Below are positions 7,447-15,435 of a stretch of DNA of 64,000 bases, in pieces. This DNA is from Streptomyces griseorubiginosus (lineage in GTDB: Bacteria > Actinomycetota > Actinomycetes > Streptomycetales > Streptomycetaceae), in contig NZ_KQ948736.1 of NCBI RefSeq assembly GCF_001514195.1, forward strand, positions 1 to 64,000, in the 5' to 3' direction. Positions within the stretch are counted from its first letter, which is position 1. Each line of letters begins with the position of its first letter. Made by a program: the position numbers and the translations under genes. Under the pieces are notes generated by a model, which was not told where the DNA came from, did not search any database, and saw only the letters and a program-made list of their open reading frames with translations.

Positions 7447-9099
7447 TCAGGCGTCGTCGGCCGTGTGCACCCGCCGTCCCTCGACGAAGGTCTCGAGGAC
7501 CCGGGTGGCGGCGATCTCCTCGGGCGGGCCCGCGAACGGATCCCGGTCGAGTACGACGAGGTCGGCCGACTTTCCGACGGTGATGCTGCCGGTGATGTCG
7601 TCGAGGTGGTTCACGTGGGCGCTGCCCGCCGTGTACGCGGCGAGGGCGGTGCCGAGGTCGAGGCGCTGGCCGGGGAGGAACTCCGGGGTGCCCTCGGGGG
7701 CGCCCGGGGAGACGCGGTTGACGGCGACGTGGATGGCCTGGAAGGGGTCGGGGCTGCTGACCGGCCAGTCGCTGCCGGCGGCGAGGGTGGCGCCGGCCCG
7801 CAGCAGGTCGCCGAAGGGGTACTGGCGTGCGCCGCGTTCCGCGCCCAGGAAGGGCAGGGTCAGTTCGTCCATCTGGGGTTCGTGGGCGGCCCACAGCATC
7901 TGGAGGTTGGCGCTCGCGCCCAGGGCACGGAAGCGGGGGACGTCGTGCGGGTGCACGACCTGGAGGTGGGCCAGGTGGTGGCGGGTGTCCCGCCATCCGT
8001 TGGCCGTGCGGGCGGACTCCACGGCGTCGAGGGCCTCGCGCACCGCGCGGTCGCCGAGCGCGTGGAAGTGGACCTGGAAGCCGGAGGCGTCGAGTTCGGT
8101 GACGTACTTCTTCAGCTCGCCGGGTTCGACGAAGCTGATGCCGCTGTTGTCGGAGGAGCAGCCGCAGCCGGTCAGATAGGGGGTGAGCATCGCGGCGGTG
8201 TGGTTCTCCGCGATGCCGTCCTGCATGACCTTCACGGTGCAGGACCGGAACCGGTCCCGGTGCAACTGCTCGCGGCGGGCGAGGAGTTCGGGGATCTGCT
8301 CGGCGCCACGCTCGCGGTCCCACCACAGGGCGCCGACCACTCGGGCGGTGAGCAGGCCCTGGTCGAGGGCGGCCAGGTAACTGGGCGCCGGATCGGCCAT
8401 GTTGGCGTACGCGCCCACGATGGCGTCCTGCCAGGCGGTGACTCCGTACGAGTGCAGTACGGCCTGCGCCCGCAGCAGCGCGGCGAGTTGGTCCTCGGGA
8501 GTCGGGTCCGGGACCAGCTTGCCCACCAGGTGGACGGCGCCCTCCTGGAGCATTCCGGTGGGGTTGCCGTCGGCGTCGCGTTCGATGCGGCCGTCGGCGG
8601 GGTCGGGGGTACGGGCGTCGATGCCGGCGCGCTCCAGGGCGCGGCTGTTGACCCAGGCGCCGTGGTGGTCGCGGTTGGGCAGGAAGACGGGGCGGTCGGG
8701 GACGATCGCGTCGAGGGCCTCGGCGGTGGGGGCGCCGCCGGGGAACGCCTCCAGGGACCAGCCGCCGCCGGTGATCCACTCGACGTCCGGGTTCCGGTCG
8801 GCGTACTCCCTGATCCGGCGCAGGTACTCGGCGGGGTCGACGGTGTCGGCGAGGTGGCACAGGCCGAGTTCGAGTCCGGCGCCCTGCGGGTGGACGTGTG
8901 CGTCCTGGAAGCCGGGGAGCAGCAACTTGCCTTTCAGGTCCACGACTTCGGTGCGCGGGCCGATCAGCTCGCGCACCTCGTCATGGCCGACGGCGACGAT
9001 CCGCCCGTCGCGTACGGCCACGGAGGTGGCGCGGCTGCGGGCGGGATCGACGGTGTGCACGGGACCGCCGGTCAGGACGAGGTCCGCGGTGGGTGACAT
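7447..9099 (-). CDS. YtcJ-like amidohydrolase (amidohydrolase family 3)
   Basis: A 550-residue metal-dependent hydrolase. The metal-binding HxH lies in FQDAHVHPQG (about H68/H70). Later metal and active-site segments are HFHALGDRAV and GSDWPVSSPDPFQAI, and the composite N/C-terminal beta-sandwich (VLTGGPVHTVD ... GKSADLVVLDRDPF) is typical. YtcJ relatives hydrolyse amide, carbamate or imide bonds of small molecules; the substrate is unknown. Start ATG at 9099 has GGAG upstream. The permease gene ends 20 bp upstream on the same strand, so the two form an operon: import of a nitrogenous compound followed by hydrolysis, under the divergent TetR-type regulator. Confidence 0.88.
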   Translation of the reverse strand: MSPTADLVLTGGPVHTVDPARSRATSVAVRDGRIVAVGHDEVRELIGPRTEVVDLKGKLLLPGFQDAHVHPQGAGLELGLCHLADTVDPAEYLRRIREYADRNPDVEWITGGGWSLEAFPGGAPTAEALDAIVPDRPVFLPNRDHHGAWVNSRALERAGIDARTPDPADGRIERDADGNPTGMLQEGAVHLVGKLVPDPTPEDQLAALLRAQAVLHSYGVTAWQDAIVGAYANMADPAPSYLAALDQGLLTARVVGALWWDRERGAEQIPELLARREQLHRDRFRSCTVKVMQDGIAENHTAAMLTPYLTGCGCSSDNSGISFVEPGELKKYVTELDASGFQVHFHALGDRAVREALDAVESARTANGWRDTRHHLAHLQVVHPHDVPRFRALGASANLQMLWAAHEPQMDELTLPFLGAERGARQYPFGDLLRAGATLAAGSDWPVSSPDPFQAIHVAVNRVSPGAPEGTPEFLPGQRLDLGTALAAYTAGSAHVNHLDDITGSITVGKSADLVVLDRDPFAGPPEEIAATRVLETFVEGRRVHTADDA

Positions 9100-9119
9100 G
9101 GGTGTGGCTCCAGTGGGGG

Positions 9120-10625
9120 TCAGACCGCCGTGCGGTCCATCGGCAGGGTCAGTGCGTCGGCGTCGGTGCCGCGCCCGGTGGTGAAGTACGGGGAGTGGCG
9201 CGCGTACTTGGCGACCGCGGCCATGCCGAGGCCGGCCAGGACGATCGCGGCGGGCAGCGAGAACATGAACCAGCCGTTGTCCGGGCTGAGGGCGAAGTGG
9301 TCGCTCATGGTCAGGTACGAGTAGGCGAGGTAGCCGCCGAGGCCCAGCAGGATCAGGCCGGACACCGCGGGCACGCCGACGGCGAGCAGTGCCTCCCGGG
9401 CGCCCTCGTGGCGGGCGGCGCGGAAGCGGACGGCGCAGGCGAGCGCGGTGAGACCGTAGTAGAGGGCGACGATCAGGCCGATGGCGTTGACGGCGGCCAG
9501 CAGCATGTCGCTGAGCTTGGGGATGGCGACGGCGAGCAGGGCGATCACCGCGGCGATGGCCATCACGACGGCGGTACCGGCGGCGGGGGTGCCGTAGCGG
9601 GGGTGGATGCGGGTCCACAGCGGTCCCATGGTGCGGTCGCGGCTCATGGCGAACAGTCCGCGGGCGGTGGGGATCAGGGTGGCCTGCACGGAGGCGACGG
9701 CGGAGAACATCAGCGCGACCACGGGCAGCGTGGCCCAGGGTTCGGAGGCCAGCTTCTCGCCGAGGTACGGGAGGGCCTGGGGGCCGTTCTTCACGAGTTC
9801 GGCGAGGCTCATCTCGCGCTGGAAGGCGACCGAGGCGAAGAGGAACAGGCCGAGCATGGCGAACAGGGCGATGAGGCCGCCGCGGGCCGCCTCGCCGGGG
9901 CTCCTGGTCTCCTCGTTGACGCTGAAGGCCGCGTCCCAGCCCCAGAAGAAGAACACCGCGAGGACCATGCCCTGGGCGAAGGTCTTGCCGCTGGAGATCT
10001 CCAGGGGGTTGAACCAGGAGAGCGAGAAGGCGTGGTCGCCGGTGATCAGGGCCCAGCCGCAGAACGCCAGCAGGACCGCGTACTCGAAGACCAGGAGGGC
10101 GAACTGGAAGCGGGTGGCGGCCCGGATGCCGGTGACGGCGAGGACGGTCAGGCCGACGAGGATCACCAGGCCGACCGCCGTGGTGACACCGGTGGACGTC
10201 GGGTCCAGGGCGATGCCGGCGACGCTGTGCAGGCCCGCCTTGTTGGCGAAGATCAGCACCACCGAGCCCATGATCGCGCTGGTGTAGGCGCAGAAGATGA
10301 TCGAGCCGACCAGGGTGACCCAGCCGGTCAGGAAGCCGGGCCAGGGGCCGAGGGATCTGCCGACCCAGACGTAGCCGTTGCCCATATTGGGCTCGGAGCG
10401 GTTGAGGCGGGCGTAGGCGGTGGCGATGCCGAGCACCGGCAGGAAGGCCAGGAGCAGCAGGGCCGGGGCCTGGAGGCCCACGATGGTCGCGATCGTGCCC
10501 ATGCCGATGGCGATGCTGGTGGTGGCCGCGGTGCTGGAGGCGGCGAGGGCTACGCCGTCGACGACGCCCAGGGAACGGCGCAGCGCGGTTCCGGGCGGGG
10601 AGGACACGGGCGGTGCTGACGACAT
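9120..10625 (-). CDS. APC-superfamily amino acid permease
   Basis: A 501-residue integral membrane protein with about 12-14 hydrophobic segments. The first helix region GVVDGVALAASSTAATTSIA and the segment NRSEPNMGNGYVWVGRSLGP are typical of amino acid-polyamine-organocation transporters. It probably imports an amino acid or amine by proton symport. I chose the ATG at 10625, with GAGGAGCCCTCC upstream; an upstream extension to 10721 would run into the operator. It is the first gene of a two-gene operon with the YtcJ-like amidohydrolase. The 15-bp palindrome at 10717-10731 overlaps its promoter region and points to control by the adjacent TetR protein. Confidence 0.9.
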   Translation of the reverse strand: MSSAPPVSSPPGTALRRSLGVVDGVALAASSTAATTSIAIGMGTIATIVGLQAPALLLLAFLPVLGIATAYARLNRSEPNMGNGYVWVGRSLGPWPGFLTGWVTLVGSIIFCAYTSAIMGSVVLIFANKAGLHSVAGIALDPTSTGVTTAVGLVILVGLTVLAVTGIRAATRFQFALLVFEYAVLLAFCGWALITGDHAFSLSWFNPLEISSGKTFAQGMVLAVFFFWGWDAAFSVNEETRSPGEAARGGLIALFAMLGLFLFASVAFQREMSLAELVKNGPQALPYLGEKLASEPWATLPVVALMFSAVASVQATLIPTARGLFAMSRDRTMGPLWTRIHPRYGTPAAGTAVVMAIAAVIALLAVAIPKLSDMLLAAVNAIGLIVALYYGLTALACAVRFRAARHEGAREALLAVGVPAVSGLILLGLGGYLAYSYLTMSDHFALSPDNGWFMFSLPAAIVLAGLGMAAVAKYARHSPYFTTGRGTDADALTLPMDRTAV

Positions 10626-10716
10626 GGAGGGCTCCTCGGGGACGGGAGACGTCGGGGACGGGAGACGGAGGAAGAGCCGCGCGGTGAGGAGATGGAACCG
10701 CCGGCGTCCACATTCG

Positions 10717-10731
10717 GTCAACCCTGTTGAC
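10717..10731. promoter_or_regulatory. Inverted repeat GTCAAC-CCT-GTTGAC, probable TetR operator
   Basis: A perfect 6-3-6 palindrome in the 161-bp divergent gap between the permease and the TetR-type gene. Its right arm contains TTGACG (10727-10732), which can serve as a -35 for the rightward TetR gene, and the mirrored TTGACC can serve leftward. This placement suits simultaneous repression and autorepression. Confidence 0.7.
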
Positions 10732-10786
10732 GTAAGGAGGCCGGGGGCCGTTCACTGTGCGGGCCGCGTCGAGAGGAGTCCCGCCC

Positions 10787-11512
10787 ATGACCACCCGTGT
10801 CCCGCCGGAGCGCCGGCGTCGGCGGCCCACCCGTTCCGGAGTCCTGCTGTCCGAGGAGCTGATCGTGCAGACCGCGCTGCGGCTGATCGGCGAGCACGGC
10901 CCCGAGGCACTGAGCGTGCGCAGGCTCGGTGCGGCGCTCGGCTGCGACCCGACCGCGCTGTACCGCTACTTCCACGACACCGACGACCTGGTCCTCGCCA
11001 TCGCCGACCGGATCATCGGCGACGCGATGGAGGGCTTCGCGCCCGGGGACGACTGGGTGGCCTCACTGCGCCAGATGGCCCTGCGGGTCCGCGCCGGATA
11101 CCTCGCCCATCCGCGCGCCGCCGCGCTGGCCGCGCACCGGGTGACCCGGCGCAGGAACGAGATCCGGGCGGTGGACATGGGCATCGGCCTGCTGCTGACC
11201 GCGGGCTTCGAACCGTCCGCCGCCGCCCGGCTCTACCTCGCCTTCATCGACACGGTGCTCAGCCACGCGGCGGCGGAAGCGGCCTTCAAGGCACTCCCCC
11301 GCCCGCAGCGGGAGGCCGACCAGCGGGCCTGGCGGAACGTCTACCAGGACCTCGACCCGTCGACGTACCCGGCACTCACCGCCGTCCGCCAGGAGCTGCC
11401 GGGGATGGCGGACGGCTCGTTCGAGGAGGCGGTGGAACTGCTCCTCGAGGCGTTGGCGGCGCGGGCGTCGCGGAACGGCGCTGCGGGTGGGGTGGGGGCG
11501 GTGGGCGGCTGA
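10787..11512 (+). CDS. TetR/AcrR-family transcriptional regulator
   Basis: A 241-residue regulator. The N-terminal helix-turn-helix (SEELIVQTALRLIGEHGPEA, then LGCDPTALYRYFHDTDDLVL) is a textbook TetR DNA-binding domain; the C-terminal alpha-helical domain (about residues 85-225) is the ligand/dimer part. Start ATG at 10787 follows GAGAGGAGTCCCG; an in-frame start at 10757 would add ten residues. Divergent from the permease-amidohydrolase operon with a perfect palindrome between them, so it probably represses that operon and itself. The inducer is presumably the transported compound or its product. Confidence 0.9.
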   Translation: MTTRVPPERRRRRPTRSGVLLSEELIVQTALRLIGEHGPEALSVRRLGAALGCDPTALYRYFHDTDDLVLAIADRIIGDAMEGFAPGDDWVASLRQMALRVRAGYLAHPRAAALAAHRVTRRRNEIRAVDMGIGLLLTAGFEPSAAARLYLAFIDTVLSHAAAEAAFKALPRPQREADQRAWRNVYQDLDPSTYPALTAVRQELPGMADGSFEEAVELLLEALAARASRNGAAGGVGAVGG

Positions 11513-11849
11513 GGCCTTCCAGGGGGGGGCTCGCGGGTTGAGCGGCTGGAGTGTGGTGGGGGCGTCCCGGCCAACCGGACCTCACAGGCAACTCGCCGTG
11601 GCAGGAGGCGTGTTGGGAGAAAGGCCCACCACAGGGCCTCGACAGGGTGCTGTACGGCGGGAACAGGGGGCGCGAATGCGCGGTACGCCCCATGATCACC
11701 GCACCCCTGGGACATCTCCGCAGGAGCATCACACAGGCTGCACACCGCCTTTCGAAAGCGTCGCTACTTTTACCTCGGCTCGATCCCCCGTGCGAACGAG
11801 ACCGGCCACGGCCACTGGGCCGATGGTGCAGTCGACTCAGGAAGACCAG
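11513..11849. other. Upstream region of the SCO2400-like gene; no gene seen
   Basis: These 337 bp hold no convincing reading frame. Near the right end are a perfect 10-bp palindrome (CTTTCGAAAG, 11749-11758) and, just after it, TACTTT (11765-11770), which fits a -10 element. Promoter or operator use for the downstream gene is inferred. Confidence 0.5.
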
Positions 11850-12743
11850 ATGGACTACTGCTCCTCGTGCCGTCGGCATCTCAACGGCGCCCTGGCGTGT
11901 CCCGGATGCGGCGCCTACGCCCCCGACATCGCTCCCCCCGCCCACGTTTACGCGACGACGGGCACGGCGGCAACGGCCTGGGACGAAGCACCCACCTGGC
12001 ACGACGCGGGCCACCACGAGGAGCCCGCCGCGACCGACCTCGGCCCCGCCTCCGAGGACGTGTCCGACGCGCCAGTGGTCACGGAGGGCCGGGCGGCCCG
12101 GCGGCGCCAGCGGGTCCGCTGGAAGAAGAACCAGCGCAAGGCCGTCGTCGCGACCGCGGTCGCCCTCGTCGGTGGCGGCCTGACCGTCTCCGCGATGAAC
12201 CAGGGGTCCGGCACCCGCGCCCAGGCGGCCACCGCGCCGGACAACCGGGCCATGGGAGTCTCGGAACTGCCCACCTCGGACGACTCCGTCAACGGCACGA
12301 CCGCGGGCGACGCGCATCGGTCCACCTCGGGCACACCCGCCACGACGATCGCCAAGCACCGGCGCACGACCGACTCGGCGTCCACCACGGGCGGTTCCTC
12401 CGTCCGCACGGACTCCGTCGGCTCGCCCACGCCCACGGCGAGGACCGCGGCGCGCTCGCAGTCGCAGTCACAGTCCACGGTCTCCACGTCGGCGGCCGTC
12501 GGCGCCGACAGCGGTAGCGGCACGACCGGCGCGTCCGGTTCGACGACGGCGCAGACGCCGTCGTCCACGGCGCCGACCGGTTCGACCTCCACGAGCACGG
12601 GCACGTCGACGACCACCACGGGGTCGAGCACCGACACCGGCACGAGTTCCGGCACCACGCAGACGTCGGGTTCGTCGAACTCCTCGTCGTCGGCGACCGA
12701 TCCGGCGGGACTGTGCGTGCTCAACCTGCTCTGCATCAGCTGA
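11850..12743 (+). CDS. SCO2400-like zinc-ribbon membrane protein with Ser/Thr-rich exterior
   Basis: A 297-residue protein I recognise as resembling the Streptomyces SCO2400 family. The N-terminus has a zinc ribbon (Cys4, Cys7, Cys17, Cys20 in CSSC...CPGC). An acidic linker, a strongly basic stretch (about residues 81-97), one membrane helix (98-116, AVVATAVALVGGGL) and a long Ser/Thr/Gly tail follow. The ribbon and basic region predict a cytoplasmic N-terminus with the low-complexity tail outside. It ends LCVLNLLCIS with two cysteines that could form a disulfide or lipid/adhesive anchor. Start ATG at 11850 follows CAGGAAG. The role is unknown; a coat or developmental surface function is a guess from composition. 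Confidence 0.75.
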   Translation: MDYCSSCRRHLNGALACPGCGAYAPDIAPPAHVYATTGTAATAWDEAPTWHDAGHHEEPAATDLGPASEDVSDAPVVTEGRAARRRQRVRWKKNQRKAVVATAVALVGGGLTVSAMNQGSGTRAQAATAPDNRAMGVSELPTSDDSVNGTTAGDAHRSTSGTPATTIAKHRRTTDSASTTGGSSVRTDSVGSPTPTARTAARSQSQSQSTVSTSAAVGADSGSGTTGASGSTTAQTPSSTAPTGSTSTSTGTSTTTTGSSTDTGTSSGTTQTSGSSNSSSSATDPAGLCVLNLLCIS

Positions 12744-12749
12744 ACACCG

Positions 12750-12776
12750 GCCGCCCGGGTCCGGTCCCCGGGCGGC
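12750..12776. terminator. Bidirectional hairpin terminator
   Basis: A perfect 10-bp stem (GCCGCCCGGG at 12750-12759 with CCCGGGCGGC at 12767-12776) and a 7-nt loop, placed between the convergent genes ending at 12743 and 12790. No U-tract is present, as is common in Streptomyces. Confidence 0.75.
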
Positions 12777-12789
12777 ACGCCGGGGCGTC

Positions 12790-13545
12790 CTACTTCACCG
12801 GCGGGAGTTCCTCCAACGGGGCGACGGTGCGGCCGCCGCGTATCACGGGAAGGCCCCGCACCAGACGGTCGATCATGTGCTCGTAGCGCAGACGCTTCTC
12901 GGCGAGGTGGACGTCGTCGCCGGGGTCCTCTCCGTCGGTGCCGAGGACCTCGGGCACCAGCAGTTCGGAGAGGCCCGCGTGCGGGGCGGGGTCCTCGACG
13001 GCCACGCCATGGTCGGCCAGATCGAGATGATCGGGGACCAGGGCCCGTCCTCGCAGCCGGCCGCCGACCTCGGGCACGAACTCGTCCCGGAGGATCGCCA
13101 GCGCGGCGCGCAAGTCACCACGGACGTCGACGAGTTGGTCGGTGGAGTTGCCGACGAAGGTCTCGACTCGGATGTCCCCCTGGACGAGAACGTGCGACGA
13201 ACCGCCGAGGACGAGGTTGGCCGCCTTCAGATCACCGAGCACGATCAGCGACGGGCTGCCGTACTCCAGGTTGAGGATGTTGCCGTCGACGTCGAGGTCG
13301 CCGTCGATGACGTATCCGGTGACCGCGCCGTCGATGCCCTCGTACTCGGGCCGCCCGCCCGCGTCGATCCAGGGGTTCTGGTGCCGGTACTGGTGATCGT
13401 CCAGCCAGAGGGAGCCGGGCAGTGCCGCGGGCCCGGGATGCAGGATGTACTCCTCTTCGTCCAGGCTGCCGTAGGTCTCCGCCGGGAAGCCGCGGCGTTC
13501 GAACAGCGCGACTGTCTCCGCCCAGGTCTGGTAGATCGTCTCCAT
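12790..13545 (-). CDS. Beta-solenoid-like (polymer-forming type) cytoplasmic protein
   Basis: A 251-residue soluble protein. Its centre (about residues 75-140) shows short repeating strands of 8-20 residues: AVTGYVIDGDLDVDGNILNL, SPSLIVLGDLKAANLVLGGS, HVLVQGDIRVETFVGNST, LVDVRGDLRAALAIL. That rhythm is like bactofilin/polymer-forming or right-handed beta-helix proteins. The surrounding N- and C-terminal parts are unfamiliar. No catalytic motif or membrane segment is visible and I do not assign a function. The ATG at 13545 has no Shine-Dalgarno sequence, but TACTGT lies 7 nt upstream (13553-13558), so a leaderless transcript is likely. An alternative ATG at 13575 would be upstream of that promoter. 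Confidence 0.7.
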   Translation of the reverse strand: METIYQTWAETVALFERRGFPAETYGSLDEEEYILHPGPAALPGSLWLDDHQYRHQNPWIDAGGRPEYEGIDGAVTGYVIDGDLDVDGNILNLEYGSPSLIVLGDLKAANLVLGGSSHVLVQGDIRVETFVGNSTDQLVDVRGDLRAALAILRDEFVPEVGGRLRGRALVPDHLDLADHGVAVEDPAPHAGLSELLVPEVLGTDGEDPGDDVHLAEKRLRYEHMIDRLVRGLPVIRGGRTVAPLEELPPVK

Positions 13546-13619
13546 GGTCGGCACAGTAGACGCCCGCACTGACATCGCCGGAGCAGGGGTGACCGTCGGG
13601 CGCAGTCCGTGACGTAGCT

Positions 13620-14501
13620 CTACTGGGCGCCGGTGCCGTGCAACAGGTCCAGGAGGTGTGGCCAGGCGGCGGCTCCGAGGAGGGCGTCGGCTTCGGGGGT
13701 GCCGCCGTAGCGGAACTGCGAAGACGCCGGCGCGGGGCCCTCGCCGGGCAGTCGCGGACGGTGGCCGGCGTCGGGGCGGGCGATCAGGCGCACGGTCGCA
13801 CCAGCCGCGCGACGGCGTGCGGCGAGCCGTTCAGCGAAGGGCAGGGACGGCCACATCGCGTCGTCGCCGCCCGCGACGAGCAGCAGTTCGGCCCGTGCGC
13901 GCTCCACGGGGATGTCCGCCGCGGCGAGCCTGTCGGCGTGGGTCCGCTCGCTGAGTTCGTACCATCCGCGAATGGCGACGGGGTCGCCGTCGGGCTCGGC
14001 CGGCGTCCAGGAGTCGTCCAACGGCACGAAGGGCAACGGCTGTCGGCGCCAGGTCCAGGAGGACCGGTAGGGGTGCGTCGCTCCGTCCGGGCCCGGGCCG
14101 ACGTTGCACCAGACGCGGGAGGTGGGCGACAGAGCCACGGCCACGTCCACGCGCGGGTCGTGCACCGCTGTGAGCAGAGCCGCCTCGGCGCCCTTGGACG
14201 TACCCAGAATGCCGACCCGCTCCGCGCCGTTCGCCCGGAGGAGGTCGACGGCGGTGGTGAAGGTCTCCAGGGGGATCTCGCAGATCCCGGGAGACTGGCC
14301 CGGCCCGCCGAACCAGCGGATCGACAGTGCGGTCACGCCCTGCCGGGCCAGGAGCCGGACGCGATCGCGCTCCACCCGGCCACTGGAGCCCGCCAGGACC
14401 AGAGCGCCGGCGCGGCCTCTGCGGGGCGCGGGGGCGGCCAGGATCCCTTGCCAGGGCTCCGTGAGGTCACGCTCGATGACGTCCGTTGCGTGCGTGGTCA
14501 C
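13620..14501 (-). CDS. Alpha/beta hydrolase of the BAAT C-terminal (acyl-CoA thioesterase-like) type
   Basis: A 293-residue alpha/beta hydrolase. The nucleophile elbow is GTSKGAEAALL (Ser in G-x-S-x-G), the acid lies in VAGGDDAMWPS and the catalytic His in PDAGHRPRLPG. The GTSKGAE elbow is characteristic of the bile acid-CoA:amino acid N-acyltransferase C-terminal family, whose bacterial members are mostly uncharacterised hydrolases or thioesterases. There is no signal peptide. The GTG at 14501 has GGGAG nine bases upstream. It is divergent from the ArsR gene at 14592, sharing a 90-bp intergenic region, so it may be part of the same regulon. Specific substrate unknown. Confidence 0.82.
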   Translation of the reverse strand: MTTHATDVIERDLTEPWQGILAAPAPRRGRAGALVLAGSSGRVERDRVRLLARQGVTALSIRWFGGPGQSPGICEIPLETFTTAVDLLRANGAERVGILGTSKGAEAALLTAVHDPRVDVAVALSPTSRVWCNVGPGPDGATHPYRSSWTWRRQPLPFVPLDDSWTPAEPDGDPVAIRGWYELSERTHADRLAAADIPVERARAELLLVAGGDDAMWPSLPFAERLAARRRAAGATVRLIARPDAGHRPRLPGEGPAPASSQFRYGGTPEADALLGAAAWPHLLDLLHGTGAQ

Positions 14502-14557
14502 GATGGGTCTCCCGCGTCCCGGTAGGTACGCCTTGACGCTACACGGGTGACCATCCC

Positions 14558-14591
14558 TTGACGCATGCCGATATAGGCATACGATGACGTC
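14558..14591 (+). promoter_or_regulatory. Leaderless promoter with ArsR-type inverted repeat
   Basis: TTGACG (14558-14563), a 16-bp spacer and TACGAT (14580-14585) form a near-consensus promoter; the ATG of the ArsR gene follows 6 nt later, so transcription should begin at the start codon. The spacer contains ATGCC-GATATA-GGCAT (14565-14580), an imperfectly spaced inverted repeat well placed for autorepression by the ArsR protein. Confidence 0.7.
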
Positions 14592-14957
14592 ATGGCACGA
14601 GCGGCGACGACCTCGGACGCGTTCAACGCGATAGCCGAACCGCAGCGGCGGGACATCCTGGTGCTGCTGCGGGGCGGTGAGCGGCCGGTGACCGAGCTGG
14701 CGCGAGACCTGGGGATGACCCAGCCGCAGGCGTCCAAGCATCTGCGGGTGTTGCGGGAGGTCGGACTGGTGAAGGTGCGTGAGGCCGGCAAGCAGCGGCT
14801 GTACGGCCTGGACGCCCGCGGGTTGCGGCCGATCCACGAGTGGGTGGGTGGCTTCGAGCGGTTCTGGAACGAGAGCTTCGACCGACTGGACGACTACGTG
14901 CGGGAGTTGAAGCAGGCAGGACAGGAAGGACCGGACCATGGCGACGACGAGCAGTGA
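14592..14957 (+). CDS. ArsR-family transcriptional regulator
   Basis: A 121-residue winged-helix regulator of the ArsR class: FNAIAEPQRRDILVLLRGGE, VTELARDLGMTQPQASKHLR (recognition helix) and VGLVKVREAGKQRLYGL (wing). No CxC or other metal-site cysteines are present, so it belongs to the non-metal ArsR branch that typically pairs with SRPBCC/AHSA1 proteins. The gene overlaps the SRPBCC gene by 20 bp, giving tight translational coupling. The promoter is leaderless, with TACGAT 6 nt before the ATG, and carries an inverted repeat between -35 and -10. It probably represses its own three-gene operon. Confidence 0.92.
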   Translation: MARAATTSDAFNAIAEPQRRDILVLLRGGERPVTELARDLGMTQPQASKHLRVLREVGLVKVREAGKQRLYGLDARGLRPIHEWVGGFERFWNESFDRLDDYVRELKQAGQEGPDHGDDEQ

Positions 14958-15435
14958 CGGTGAGTCCGCGACCGCGGACCGCGAAATCCTGATCTCCCGG
15001 GAGATCGACGCCCCACGGGAGCTGGTGTTCGAGGCGTTCACACAGGTCCGGCACCTGTCGCGCTGGTGGGGACCCGAGGGGTTCACGACCACGACGCGGT
15101 CCTTCGAGTTCCGCGTGGGCGGTGCGTGGGACTTCGTGATGCACGGGCCGGACGGCACCGACTACCAGGAGTGGATCACCTGGCGGGAGATCGTCCCGCC
15201 GCAGCGGATCGCGCTGCTGCACGGCGAGTCCCCCACGGACCCCGACGCGTTCGAGTCCTTCCTGACCTTCGAGTCCACCGGTGAGCGGACCCGGATCGCG
15301 ATGCGGACCGTGTTCCCGACCAGGGAACTCCGCGACCAGGCGGTGGAGAAGTACCACGCGGTGGAGGGCGGCGAGCAGACCTTGAGCCACCTGGCCGCCT
15401 ACGTCGCCGGCCTTCGCCACGGAACGGAGAGCTGA
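14938..15435 (+). CDS. SRPBCC / AHSA1-domain protein
   Basis: A 165-residue START-like (Bet v1 fold) protein: ISREIDAPRELVFEAFTQVR, HLSRWWGPEGF, GGAWDFVMHGPDG, TWREIVPPQRI, then a long C-terminal helix (ELRDQAVEKYHAVEGGEQTL). The WWGPEGF motif is the common signature of bacterial AHSA1-like proteins, which bind hydrophobic ligands in a deep cavity. Such proteins commonly follow ArsR genes, as here (20-bp overlap); the following gene starts on its stop codon (TGATG). Substrate and catalytic role are unknown. Confidence 0.9.
   Translation: MATTSSDGESATADREILISREIDAPRELVFEAFTQVRHLSRWWGPEGFTTTTRSFEFRVGGAWDFVMHGPDGTDYQEWITWREIVPPQRIALLHGESPTDPDAFESFLTFESTGERTRIAMRTVFPTRELRDQAVEKYHAVEGGEQTLSHLAAYVAGLRHGTES

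Noticed and set aside
5365..9096. Very long plus-strand open frame (over 1200 codons) across the malic enzyme and amidohydrolase genes
   Set aside because: It is antisense to two well-conserved genes, its composition is Gly/Val/Arg-rich with no domain, and long antisense frames are normal at this GC content.
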